NCBI RefSeq assembly: GCF_030295405.1
Contig: NZ_AP027080.1
Coordinates: 4,919,001-4,983,000, forward strand
DNA from: Mesoterricola silvestris
Lineage (GTDB): Bacteria; Acidobacteriota; Holophagae; Holophagales; Holophagaceae
Reading direction: 5' to 3'
DNA: 64,000 nucleotides
Part shown: in pieces, positions 8,425 to 16,966 of the stretch
Layout of the letters: each line of letters starts with the position of its first letter
Position numbering within the stretch: the stretch's first letter is position 1
Translations under genes and position numbers: made by a program
The notes under the pieces: model-generated
What the model was told of the DNA's origin: nothing
The model's database searches: none
What the model saw: the letters and a program-made list of their open reading frames with translations, nothing else

Positions 8425-8853
8425 ATGAACCCGAACTACGGCGGCGCGGCCGCCAACCAGTACCTGATGCAGCAGATCAATGGCGCCACACCCGAGCACA
8501 TCATGTTCATGCTCCTGGAGGGGGCCCAGAAGTTCCTCATCCAGGCGGTGGCGGCCATCCGCAGGCGGGACATCGCCACCCGGGCCCGCATGGTGAACCG
8601 GGTGTCCTCCATCGTGGAGGAACTGGCCATCCGGCTCGACCACGAAGGCGGCGGGGAACTGGTCACGAACCTCACCCGCATCTACGACTGGTGGCTGAAG
8701 GAGCTCTTCGACGCCAGCCAGAAGAACCAGGCCGAGCGCCTTGAGGTCCTGGAGCGCCAGATCGCCGAGATGAAGGCCGCCTGGGCCGAACTGGACCAGC
8801 GCCAGGGCACCTCCCAGCAGGGCGGCCTGGCCCCCCAGGGCATGGTGGGATGA
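8425..8853 (+). CDS. fliS: Flagellin export chaperone FliS
   Basis: A 142-residue all-helical cytoplasmic chaperone that holds flagellin monomers before export. It shows the family pattern: an N-terminal NQYLMQQINGATPEHIMFML, then LEGAQKFLIQA and a helix with LDHEGGGELVTNLTRIYDWW. The C-terminal 25 residues (GTSQQGGLAPQGMVG) are a low-complexity extension. Its TGA overlaps the ATG of the next gene by the ATGA at 8850-8853, so the two are probably translationally coupled. Confidence 0.93.
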   Translation: MNPNYGGAAANQYLMQQINGATPEHIMFMLLEGAQKFLIQAVAAIRRRDIATRARMVNRVSSIVEELAIRLDHEGGGELVTNLTRIYDWWLKELFDASQKNQAERLEVLERQIAEMKAAWAELDQRQGTSQQGGLAPQGMVG

Positions 8854-9164
8854 GCGACGCCCGGGTCATGGCCTCGCTGGATGACCTGGAACGGCTCCTC
8901 GCCGAACTCGTGGACGACCCGGACCCGGACCGGGTCGCCGCGTGGCACGCGGGTTTCAAGGAGGCCCTCGCGGCCGCCGAGAAGGGCCCCCAGTGGCCCG
9001 GGATCCTCCTCCGGGCCCAGGAGCTGGGCCGGAGCCTGGAGACCCGGGTGAACCACCTCAACGCCATCCGCGGGGCCGTGCGGGAGGAGCTCCTGGCCCG
9101 GAGCAAGGGCGCCCGGGCCCTGAGCGGGTACAAGCCCGCGGCCCCGCCCCGCTCCGGGTCCTGA
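8850..9164 (+). CDS. Small helical protein coupled to fliS; possible flagellar chaperone
   Basis: A 104-residue acidic, Ala/Leu-rich helical protein with no signal peptide. It overlaps fliS by four bases (ATGA). Position and size recall FliT-type chaperones, which follow fliS in many flagellar operons, but no FliT motif can be confirmed. The last residues (APPRSGS) are encoded by the first copy of a 22-23 base tandem repeat whose later copies lie outside the gene, so its 3' end may have been created or extended by repeat slippage. Confidence 0.65.
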   Translation: MSDARVMASLDDLERLLAELVDDPDPDRVAAWHAGFKEALAAAEKGPQWPGILLRAQELGRSLETRVNHLNAIRGAVREELLARSKGARALSGYKPAAPPRSGS

Positions 9165-9200
9165 CCCCGCCCCACTCCGGTCCTGACCCCGCCCCACCCG
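9142..9200. repeat. GC-rich tandem repeat spanning the end of the fliS-coupled gene
   Basis: A unit of 22-23 bases (CCCCGCCCCR then CTCCGG then TCCTGA) occurs at 9142-9164 and 9165-9186, with a partial third copy to 9200. The first copy contributes the last codons and the TGA stop. A 7-pair hairpin (9200-9206 with 9213-9219, loop AGGAAG) follows directly. The repeat sits in the gap between two convergent genes. Confidence 0.8.
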
Positions 9201-9296
9201 CGCGGCAGGAAGGCCGCGCCCGGCGCCCGGGAGGGGGCCAGGAGGCCTCCGGCGGTCCCGCCCCGGGGGAGGGGCCCCGGAAACGCCCCAGGGCCC

Positions 9297-9923
9297 TTAG
9301 AGCGTCCCGAAGAGCCGGTCCCCCGCGTCGCCCAGGCCCGGGAGGATGTAGGCCTTGTCGTTGAGTTCCCGGTCGAGGGCCGCCACGAAGATGCGGATGT
9401 CGGGGTGGTCCTGCTGGAGCCGGGCCACGCCCTCGGGCGCCGCGAGCACCGAGGCGAGGGTGATGCGTTCGGCGCCGGCGACCTTCAGCTGCCTCACGGC
9501 CTCGGAGGCGCTGCCGCCCGTGGCGAGCATGGGGTCCAGGATGAAGACGTACCGCTGGTCCAGGAGGGGGGGGAAGTTGCGGTAGTAGGGCACGGGCACC
9601 AGGGAGTCGTGGTCCCGGTAGAGGCCGAGGTGCCCCACTTTCGCGGTGGGCAGGAGCTGGAGGAAGGGGGGCAGCAGCCCGAGGCCGGCGCGGAGGACGG
9701 GTACCACCACCGGGTCGAGGGAGGTGAGGCGGCGCCCCTGGGTCCGCTCCAGGGGCGTCTCTACGGCGACGGGCTCGGTCGGCAGATGGCGCGTACACTC
9801 CACCGCGAGGATGAGGCCGAGCTCCTCGAGGACCCGCCGGAAGAGGATTCCAGGGGTCTTCCGGTCCCTCAGCAGAGAGATCTTGTGATCGCAAAGTGGG
9901 TGGTCGAGGACGGTGGCTTCCAT
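9297..9923 (-). CDS. upp: Uracil phosphoribosyltransferase
   Basis: Converts uracil and PRPP to UMP in pyrimidine salvage, in the cytoplasm. At 208 residues it is the family's normal length. The PRPP-binding loop is FILDPMLATGGSAS near residues 127-140. Other family blocks are TPGILFRRVLEELG near 23, VPVLRAGLGLLPPF near 73 and the C-terminal YILPGLGDAGDRLFGT. The ATG at 9923 is preceded by a GGAG site and, just upstream, a short perfect hairpin at 9938-9957. The gene is divergent from the TrpC-like/histone-tail gene. Confidence 0.95.
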   Translation of the reverse strand: MEATVLDHPLCDHKISLLRDRKTPGILFRRVLEELGLILAVECTRHLPTEPVAVETPLERTQGRRLTSLDPVVVPVLRAGLGLLPPFLQLLPTAKVGHLGLYRDHDSLVPVPYYRNFPPLLDQRYVFILDPMLATGGSASEAVRQLKVAGAERITLASVLAAPEGVARLQQDHPDIRIFVAALDRELNDKAYILPGLGDAGDRLFGTL

Positions 9924-9937
9924 GGGTGCGCTCCTGT

Positions 9938-9957
9938 ATGCCCCTAGTTTGGGGCAT
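9938..9957 (-). promoter_or_regulatory. Perfect short hairpin in the upp leader
   Basis: ATGCCCC and GGGGCAT pair perfectly (7 bases) around a 6-base loop, about 15 bases upstream of the upp ATG and next to its ribosome site. On the transcript it could affect ribosome access, or it could be an operator. No run of U follows, so it is not a terminator. Confidence 0.4.
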
Positions 9958-10030
9958 CCGGAGCGATTCCGAAAACGGTCCTTCGATGAAAAAATCCCGG
10001 GCGCAATTGCGAAAAGAATTCACAATTCTG

Positions 10031-10058
10031 TTGACCTCTTTAGGAACGCTGGTTTAGT
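10031..10058 (+). promoter_or_regulatory. Candidate sigma-70 promoter of the TrpC-like/histone-tail gene
   Basis: TTGACC (5 of 6 to the -35 consensus) and TTTAGT (4 of 6 to the -10) are spaced by 16 bases. They lie in an AT-rich divergent gap, 78 bases before the ATG at 10136. Confidence 0.35.
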
Positions 10059-10135
10059 GGTTTGTAGTAAGAACATTCTCATGAGGCTCCTGGTACAAAA
10101 ACGTGTCTGGAAGCGATGAGATCCGGGGGTTGTAA

Positions 10136-11581
10136 ATGCTGAAAAAAGTCCAGATATTTAAGGCGCTGGACATCGAGATCAAAAAGCAAAAAGGTCCTGC
10201 AGCGGTGAAGGACGCCTACAAGGGGCACCACTCCCTCAAGGAGGAGCTGAGCCAGCCGGGCATTTCCATCATCGCCGAGACCGCCGGAGGCAACCCTCTC
10301 CGGGGCCAGGTGCGGGAGGCCTACAGGGCCTCCACCCACGCCAAGAGCCTCGTGGAGAACGGCGCCAGGGCCATCTCGGTGGCCACGGACCGCTTCCTCT
10401 TCTTCGGCGAGGACAAGCACCTCTCCGAGGTGCGGTCCGCCGTGAAGGTGCCCCTGATCCGCCACGACTTCATCTTCGAGGAGTACCAGATCGAGGAGAG
10501 CAAGATCCTGGGGGCCGACGCCGTGATGCTCATGGCCGCCCTCCTGGAGCCGGAGCGGCTCGCGGCCCTCTCGAAGCTCGCCCGGGCCAAGAGCCTGGAC
10601 GTGATCGTGGAGGTGGCCAGCGAGGCCGACCTGAAGCGGGCCCTTGAGGCCGATGCCGATATCGTGTGTGTACTGGGCCGTGACCTCGACACATGGGAGC
10701 CCCGGTGGGAGGAGGCGCTCTCCCTGATGAAGAAGGTCCCCCAGAGCAGATGCCTGCGAATCCTGGAAGCCGGCGTCTGTACCCTCCAGCAGATCCAGCA
10801 GCTGGAAGGCATGGGAGTACATGGCGTCATCGTCGGGGACGCCCTGCTGGATGAGTTCTATCCCGGCAAGCGACTGGCGCAGATCCTGGCCGGTGTCGAG
10901 GTGATCAAGAAGCCCGTCAAGACCAAGGGCAAGCAGGAAGCGCAGCAAGGCCCCGCGGCCAAGGGCACCAGGCCCGCCAAGGCCGCGACGGGAGTCGTGG
11001 AAAGCGACAACACGAAGGCGGGTGGTTCGGTCACTACCGGCAAACCACATTCAACCACCCAATCCCCCCAACCCGCCCGCAAGGGCAAAAAGGAGTTCCC
11101 AATGGAACACATCAATCAGCCCGACGAGACCAGCACTCCCGTCGAAACGGCCGCCGAGCCGGTCCCCGCCAAGAAGCCGGCCGCCAAGAAGGCTGCCCCC
11201 AAGAAGCCTGCGGCGAAGAAGCCCGCCGCCAAGAAGCCTGCGGCGAAGAAGCCCGCGGCCAAGAAGCCCGCCGCCAAGAAGCCTGCCGTGAAGAAGGCCG
11301 CCCCCAAGAAGGCCGCCGTGAAGAAGGCCGCCGTGAAGAAGGCCGCCCCCAAGAAGGCCGTCGCCAAGAAGGCCGCCCCCAAGAAGGCCGTCGCCAAGAA
11401 GGCCGCCCCCAAGAAGGCCGTCGCCAAGAAGGCCGCCCCCAAGAAGGTCGTCGCCAAGAAGGCCGCCCCCAAGAAGGTCGTCGCCAAGAAGGCCGCCCCC
11501 AAGAAGGCCGTCGCCAAGAAGCCGGCCGTCAAGAAGGCCGTCGCCAAGAAGCCGGCCGCCAAGAAGGCCACCAAGAAGTAG
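10136..11581 (+). CDS. TrpC-like barrel with degenerate active site, fused to a histone-H1-like Lys/Ala tail
   Basis: A 481-residue fusion. Residues 1-255 align along their length with indole-3-glycerol-phosphate synthase: IIAETAGGNP at 45-54, ISVATDRFLFFG at 80-91, LIRHDFIFEEYQIEE at 107-121, VIVEVASEADL at 157-167, RILEAGV at 208-214. Relative to the known catalytic set, both Glu at 48 and 159 and Glu211 remain. However, Lys53 is Ala50, Lys110 is His110, Asn180 is Leu180 and Ser211 is Ala212, so the synthase reaction is unlikely. Residues about 258-322 are a linker. Residues 335-481 are PAAKK/AAPKKAVAKK repeats like the DNA-binding tails of bacterial H1 homologues. A strong internal ribosome site and ATG at 11102 could also make the tail alone. 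No trp genes are nearby. Confidence 0.85.
   Translation: MLKKVQIFKALDIEIKKQKGPAAVKDAYKGHHSLKEELSQPGISIIAETAGGNPLRGQVREAYRASTHAKSLVENGARAISVATDRFLFFGEDKHLSEVRSAVKVPLIRHDFIFEEYQIEESKILGADAVMLMAALLEPERLAALSKLARAKSLDVIVEVASEADLKRALEADADIVCVLGRDLDTWEPRWEEALSLMKKVPQSRCLRILEAGVCTLQQIQQLEGMGVHGVIVGDALLDEFYPGKRLAQILAGVEVIKKPVKTKGKQEAQQGPAAKGTRPAKAATGVVESDNTKAGGSVTTGKPHSTTQSPQPARKGKKEFPMEHINQPDETSTPVETAAEPVPAKKPAAKKAAPKKPAAKKPAAKKPAAKKPAAKKPAAKKPAVKKAAPKKAAVKKAAVKKAAPKKAVAKKAAPKKAVAKKAAPKKAVAKKAAPKKVVAKKAAPKKVVAKKAAPKKAVAKKPAVKKAVAKKPAAKKATKK
11087..11104 (+). promoter_or_regulatory. Internal ribosome-binding site and ATG inside the fusion gene
   Basis: AAAAAGGAG (11087-11095) stands six bases before an in-frame ATG at 11102, exactly where the linker ends and the basic tail begins. 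It is one of the best ribosome sites in the window, better than the one at the gene's own start (GGGGG then TTGTAA). Confidence 0.65.
11102..11581 (+). CDS. Possible separate histone-H1-like protein from the internal start
   Basis: If the internal site is used, translation gives a 159-residue protein beginning MEHINQPDETSTPVE. A short acidic head is followed by about 145 residues of Lys/Ala/Pro repeats (AAKKP, AAPKKAVAKK). The composition matches the nucleoid-associated H1-like proteins (HC1/AlgP type), which bind DNA through unstructured basic repeats. Use of the start is inferred from the ribosome site alone. Confidence 0.45.
   Translation: MEHINQPDETSTPVETAAEPVPAKKPAAKKAAPKKPAAKKPAAKKPAAKKPAAKKPAAKKPAVKKAAPKKAAVKKAAVKKAAPKKAVAKKAAPKKAVAKKAAPKKAVAKKAAPKKVVAKKAAPKKVVAKKAAPKKAVAKKPAVKKAVAKKPAAKKATKK
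11341..11520 (+). repeat. Six tandem 30-base units encoding the AAPKKAVAKK repeat
   Basis: Six nearly identical 30-base units run from 11341 to 11520, each encoding AAPKKAVAKK. Units four and five carry GTC instead of GCC, giving KKVVAKK. Degenerate copies flank both sides. Near identity at the DNA level points to recent expansion or gene conversion, so the tail length may vary between strains. Confidence 0.9.
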
Positions 11582-11603
11582 CAATCTTCCTAGCTTCACC
11601 TAG

Positions 11604-12941
<1,338 letters not shown>

Positions 12942-12949
12942 CCACCGCC

Positions 12950-13258
12950 ATGAACACGTCGGTCCTCCTGAAGTCCAGCACCCTGTGGGGCGCCCTGGCC
13001 TTCTCGGGGATCGCGTCCACGGCCATCCTGCTCTTCTCCCCCGGGGGCGTCGGCAGCCTCCACAAGCGCCAGGCCGAGCTCCTCGACCAGCAGCGCCAGC
13101 TGGTGAAGATGCGCCGGGCCAACCTGGAACTGAGCGAGGAGGTCAAGCGCCTCGCCGCCCGGGATCCCGAGCTCTACGAGGCCCTGGCCCGGCAGCAGGG
13201 CCTCGCCCGCCCCGGGGAGACCATCTACACCTTCCGGGAGCGGGGCGCCCGGCGCTGA
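12950..13258 (+). CDS. ftsB: FtsB/DivIC-type septum formation protein
   Basis: A 102-residue bitopic membrane protein of the divisome. A hydrophobic segment (about residues 9-28, LWGALAFSGIASTAILLF) is followed by a coiled coil (KRQAELLDQQRQLVKMRRAN, then LELSEEVKRLAARDPE) and the family's end pattern ARPGETIYTF. It starts eight bases after eno. Its TGA overlaps the dapF ATG (TGATG at 13256-13260). The match rests on architecture and position rather than strong motifs. Confidence 0.85.
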   Translation: MNTSVLLKSSTLWGALAFSGIASTAILLFSPGGVGSLHKRQAELLDQQRQLVKMRRANLELSEEVKRLAARDPELYEALARQQGLARPGETIYTFRERGARR

Positions 13259-14028
13259 TGTTCACCCTCGCCTCGGCCTCGGGCAACAGCTTCGCCTACG
13301 CCTGGGATCCGCTCCCGGGCGGCGGCGCGGCCTGGGCCCGCGCCGTGTGCCCCGGGCGAAACCTGGACGGCCTCTTCCTCCTGGCCCGCCCCGCGGCGGG
13401 CGCCCCCTGGGTCCTGGAGCACTGGGACGCCGACGGGGCCTCCACCTTCTGCTCCAACGGCACCCGGGCCGCCCTCGCGGTACCCGGCGCGCCGCCCGGG
13501 ATGGAGGTCGAGGTGCTCTCCAACGGCGAGCCCATCCGCCTGCGCCGGGAGGGCGCCGATGTGGCGATCCGCATGCCCTCGGGCCCCGGCACCGGGTTCC
13601 GCCCCTTCCCCGCCCCCCTCGAAGGTCCCCATGCCTTCGGCTGGGTGGGCAATCCGCAACTGGTGCTGGAGCGCGCCGGGGTCGCCGCCCTGGACCTGGG
13701 CCGACTGGCGCCCCCCCTCCGGAACCACCCCGCCCTGCCCGGCGGCACCAACGTCAACGTCCTGGAAGTGCTCGAACCCGGCACCGCCCGCATCCGCAGC
13801 TGGGAGCGCGGGGTGGAGGGCGAGACCCCCTGCTGCGGCACGGGCTGCGCCGTGGCGGGAGCGTGGCTGGCGCGGCGGACCGGAATCCGCGCCTGGCGCC
13901 TCCTGGCCCCGGGCGGGGCCGTGGCCGTGACCGTGGAACCCGAGGGCGAAGGCTGGCGGGAACTCTGGCTTTCGGGTCCCGTGGTGGCGCAGGGGACCTT
14001 CGACCCCGGTCCTTCGTTGCTATCCTGA
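13258..14028 (+). CDS. dapF: Diaminopimelate epimerase
   Basis: Converts LL- to meso-diaminopimelate for lysine and peptidoglycan. The protein has 256 residues, slightly short for the family. Both catalytic cysteines are present: FCSNGTRAA (usual CGNGARC) near residue 64 and ETPCCGTGCAVA (usual CGTGA) near 192. Other blocks are SGNSFAYAW at the N-terminus, GNPQLVLE near 131 and GTNVNVLEV near 163. The motifs are more divergent than in most DapF proteins, including one extra residue in ERGVEGET. The start is fixed by the one-base overlap with ftsB. Confidence 0.9.
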   Translation: MFTLASASGNSFAYAWDPLPGGGAAWARAVCPGRNLDGLFLLARPAAGAPWVLEHWDADGASTFCSNGTRAALAVPGAPPGMEVEVLSNGEPIRLRREGADVAIRMPSGPGTGFRPFPAPLEGPHAFGWVGNPQLVLERAGVAALDLGRLAPPLRNHPALPGGTNVNVLEVLEPGTARIRSWERGVEGETPCCGTGCAVAGAWLARRTGIRAWRLLAPGGAVAVTVEPEGEGWRELWLSGPVVAQGTFDPGPSLLS

Positions 14029-14044
14029 AGCCGGAGGCGCCCCC

Positions 14045-15487
14045 ATGGAGCAACCCAGGCCGGAAATCATCTCCTGGCTCCAGGAGGCCCTGGCCAAGCA
14101 GAACGCCGGGAACCTGGGCGGGGCCCTGCTGGCCTACCGGCGCGTCATCAGCCGCGATCCCGGCCTGGCCGACGCCTGGTGCAACCTGGGATCCGTCCTC
14201 CATGCGTTGGGCCGGGACGAAGAGGCCCTGGAGGCCTGCCGCAGGTCCCTGGAGCTGCATCCCGCCAACCCCGCGGCCCACACCGGCCTGGGCAGCGTCC
14301 TGGGCGCCACGGGGGACCTGGCCGGCGCCCTGGACCACTTCCGCGAGGCCCTGGCCCTGGACCCCGGGAACCTGGTGGCCACCTCCAATCTCGCCGGCGT
14401 CCTGGCCCGCCTGGGCCGCCTCGAGGAGGCCGAGGCCTGGGACCGCGCCGCCCTCGCCCTGCGCCCGGAGAGCCCCGAGCTGAACCTCAACCTGGGCTTC
14501 ACCCTCATGCGCCGGGGGCGCCTGGGGGAGGCCGAGGCCCAGTTCCTGGCCTCGCTCCGGCTGGGGCCGCTGCCCAAGGCCCGGTGGAACCTCGCCTACG
14601 TGCGCCTTCTCCAGGGCCGCTACCGGGAGGCCTGGCCCGATTTTCCCGCGCGCCTGGAGGTGCCCCAGGGCCTGGACAACCTGCGGGGTTTCAGCGAACC
14701 CGCCTGGAACGGGAGCCCCTTCCCCGGCAGGACCCTCCTGGTGTGGGTGGAGCAGGGACTGGGCGACACCCTGCAGTTCGTGCGGTACCTGCCCATGGCC
14801 CGGGCCCTGGGCGGCAAGGTCCTCTTCCAGACCTACGCGTGCCTCCGGGGCCTCCTGGGGGACCTGCCCGGCGCCGACCGGGTGCTCACCGAGCACGACG
14901 AGCTCCCCCCCTTCGATCTCCAGGCGCCCCTCCTGGATCTGCCGGCCCTTTTCCGGAGCGCCCCGGAGGACCTGCCCCCCCCCGCGCGCCTCGGGCCCCC
15001 GCCGGGCCACGAGCCCCCGGAAGCCCTGCGCCGGCTCCTGGAGGCCCCGGGCCGCAAGGCCGGCCTGGTGTGGGCCGGCAGCCCCGCCCACCAGGACGAT
15101 GACCGCCGGAGCCTCGACCCCGCGCTCCTGGGGGCCCTGCGCGAGGTCCCCGCCCTGGCCTGGGCGAGCCTCCAGATGGCGCCCCGCGCCACCCCCCCCC
15201 TGCCCCTGGTCGACCTCGCCCCCCATTTCCGGGATTTCTCGGACACGGCCTGGGCCCTGTCCCGCCTCGACCTGGTGATCACCGTGGACACCGCCGTGGC
15301 CCACCTGGCGGGGTCCATGGGCCTCGCCACCCACCTCCTCCTGCCCTACTTCCCGGATTGGCGCTGGCTCATGGAGGGCACCTCCAGCCCCTGGTACCCC
15401 TCCATGCGCATCCACCGCCAGCCCGCGCCGGGCGCCTGGGAACCGGTGCTCCGGGACCTGGCCCGGGACCTCGCCCATGGATCCTGA
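14045..15487 (+). CDS. TPR protein with C-terminal glycosyltransferase-like domain (copy 1)
   Basis: A 480-residue cytoplasmic protein. Residues about 8-200 hold four to five TPR units (GNLGGALLAYRRVISRDPGL, AWCNLGSVLHALGRDEEAL and so on). From about 220 to 470 follows a GT-B-like domain typical of TPR-linked transferases: FPGRTLLVWVEQGLGDTLQF, VWAGSPAHQDDDRRSLDP and DLVITVDTAVAHLAGSMG. Such proteins often glycosylate proteins such as flagellin, or cell-surface glycans; the substrate here is unknown. Its end overlaps the next gene, a paralogue, by 11 bases, indicating tandem duplication. Confidence 0.82.
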   Translation: MEQPRPEIISWLQEALAKQNAGNLGGALLAYRRVISRDPGLADAWCNLGSVLHALGRDEEALEACRRSLELHPANPAAHTGLGSVLGATGDLAGALDHFREALALDPGNLVATSNLAGVLARLGRLEEAEAWDRAALALRPESPELNLNLGFTLMRRGRLGEAEAQFLASLRLGPLPKARWNLAYVRLLQGRYREAWPDFPARLEVPQGLDNLRGFSEPAWNGSPFPGRTLLVWVEQGLGDTLQFVRYLPMARALGGKVLFQTYACLRGLLGDLPGADRVLTEHDELPPFDLQAPLLDLPALFRSAPEDLPPPARLGPPPGHEPPEALRRLLEAPGRKAGLVWAGSPAHQDDDRRSLDPALLGALREVPALAWASLQMAPRATPPLPLVDLAPHFRDFSDTAWALSRLDLVITVDTAVAHLAGSMGLATHLLLPYFPDWRWLMEGTSSPWYPSMRIHRQPAPGAWEPVLRDLARDLAHGS

Positions 15488-16895
15488 TCCGGCCCTCCAG
15501 GATGCCCGGCGCCTGGATCGGGAGGGCCAGCCCGGGCGGGCCGTCCTCGCCTACAAGCTCGCCGCCCGCGCCGGGAGCTTCGAGGCCAAGGTGGACCTCT
15601 CCGGCCTCCTGGTGCGCATGGGCCGCCACGACGAGGCGCTGGCCCTCTGCGCCGAGATCCTGGAGGCCCGCCCGGGCCTCCCCGCCGCCCTCCAGAACCT
15701 CGCCGGCGCCTGCCTGGGCCTGGGACGCCTGGACGAGGCCCGCGCCCACGCCCGGGCCCTCCTGGAGGCCGAGCCCGCCAACCCCCAGGGCCACCTCGCC
15801 CTGGCCCTGGCCGGCGGCGGCGAGGAGCACCTGCGGCGCGCCCGGGAACTGGCCCCCGGGGACTCCGGCATCCGCCGCACCCTCATCCACCGCCTCCTGC
15901 CCCGACGGGCCTGGGACGAGCTCCTCCCCCTGTGGCAGGAGGTCATCGACCAGGAGATGGAAGGCCCCAAGGCCCGCTTCGAGACCAGCCTCCTCCACCT
16001 GACCTACGGCCGGTTCCGGGAGGGCTGGGAGGCCTACGAAAGCCGCTTCCTCCCCCCCAACGAGGCCTTTCCCCGGGTGGATTCCCCCCGGCCGCCGTGG
16101 GACGGCTCCCCCTTCCCGGGGCGGACCCTCCTGCTGCACTACGAGCAGGGCTTCGGCGACACCCTCATGTTCATCCGGTTCGCGGCCCGGGCCCGGGAGC
16201 GGGGCGGGCGCGTGCTCGCCCTGGTGCAGCCGGCCCTGCTGCCCGTGCTGCGCTCCGCCCGGGGCGTGGACCTCCTCTTCACCCTGGACGACCCGGTGCC
16301 CCCCTTCGATCTGAGGCTTCCCCTCCTCTCCCTGCCCCGGGTGCTGGGCACGGTCCTGGAGACCATCCCTTCGGAGGTCCCCTACCTGGCCCCTCCCCCG
16401 GGAACCTGCGCCGCCGCGGAGGCCATCCGGCCCTCCCCCCGGCTCAAGGTGGGCCTGGTGTGGGCCGGGAGCGCCGACCACGCCAAGGATGCCCTGCGCT
16501 CCGTGCCCCCGGACCTCCTGGGCCGCCTGGACGCGGTCCCCGGCGTGGACTGGTACAGCCTCCAGGTGGGCTTCGAGGGCTGCCCGCCCTTCGCCACCGA
16601 CCTGGGCCCCCTGCTCCGGGATTTCGGCGACACGGCCCAGGCCCTGGCGAAGCTGGACCTCCTGATCACCGTGGACACGGCCGTGGCCCACCTGGCCGGC
16701 GCCCTGGGCAAACCCACCTGGCTCCTCCTGCCCCTGGTGCCCGAATGGCGCTGGCTCCTGGACCGGGAGGATTCCCCCTGGTACCCCACCCTGCGCCTCT
16801 TCCGCCAGCTGGACGGCCACGCCTGGGACGGGGTGCTGGCCCGGGTGGAGGTTTCCCTTAACGACCTAATGAACACCCGCCGTGGAACCTGCTAG
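15477..16895 (+). CDS. TPR protein with C-terminal glycosyltransferase-like domain (copy 2)
   Basis: A 472-residue paralogue of the gene before it, with the same order: TPR-like helices at about residues 1-200, then a transferase-like domain with PFPGRTLLLHYEQGFGDTLM, LKVGLVWAGSADHAKDALRS and LLITVDTAVAHLAGALGKP. The two copies share motifs but differ widely elsewhere, so the duplication is old. Translation is probably coupled to copy 1. A reversed parS-like inverted repeat overlaps its last codons and stop. Confidence 0.82.
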   Translation: MDPDPALQDARRLDREGQPGRAVLAYKLAARAGSFEAKVDLSGLLVRMGRHDEALALCAEILEARPGLPAALQNLAGACLGLGRLDEARAHARALLEAEPANPQGHLALALAGGGEEHLRRARELAPGDSGIRRTLIHRLLPRRAWDELLPLWQEVIDQEMEGPKARFETSLLHLTYGRFREGWEAYESRFLPPNEAFPRVDSPRPPWDGSPFPGRTLLLHYEQGFGDTLMFIRFAARARERGGRVLALVQPALLPVLRSARGVDLLFTLDDPVPPFDLRLPLLSLPRVLGTVLETIPSEVPYLAPPPGTCAAAEAIRPSPRLKVGLVWAGSADHAKDALRSVPPDLLGRLDAVPGVDWYSLQVGFEGCPPFATDLGPLLRDFGDTAQALAKLDLLITVDTAVAHLAGALGKPTWLLLPLVPEWRWLLDREDSPWYPTLRLFRQLDGHAWDGVLARVEVSLNDLMNTRRGTC

Positions 16896-16913
16896 ACTTT
16901 TCGTTGTTCCACG
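16881..16913. promoter_or_regulatory. Inverted parS half-sites upstream of parA
   Basis: CGTGGAAC (16881-16888) and GTTCCACG (16906-16913) are exact parS half-sites in reversed order, separated by 17 bases. They end 53 bases before the parA ATG. They could be a ParB operator for self-regulation, or simply a hairpin in the leader. Confidence 0.5.
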
Positions 16914-16966
16914 CCCGAGGTTTCCCAGGTGCCCCCAATCCCGAACCCCGCCACCGAGGTCCTGTC

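Noticed and set aside
11341..11520. CRISPR-like regular repeats
   Set aside because: The units abut without spacers and encode AAPKKAVAKK in frame, so they are protein-coding tandem repeats.
16904..16919. A second parS site near parAB
   Set aside because: Only the first half (TGTTCCACG) matches; the rest of the palindrome is missing. Reported instead as half of a reversed half-site pair.
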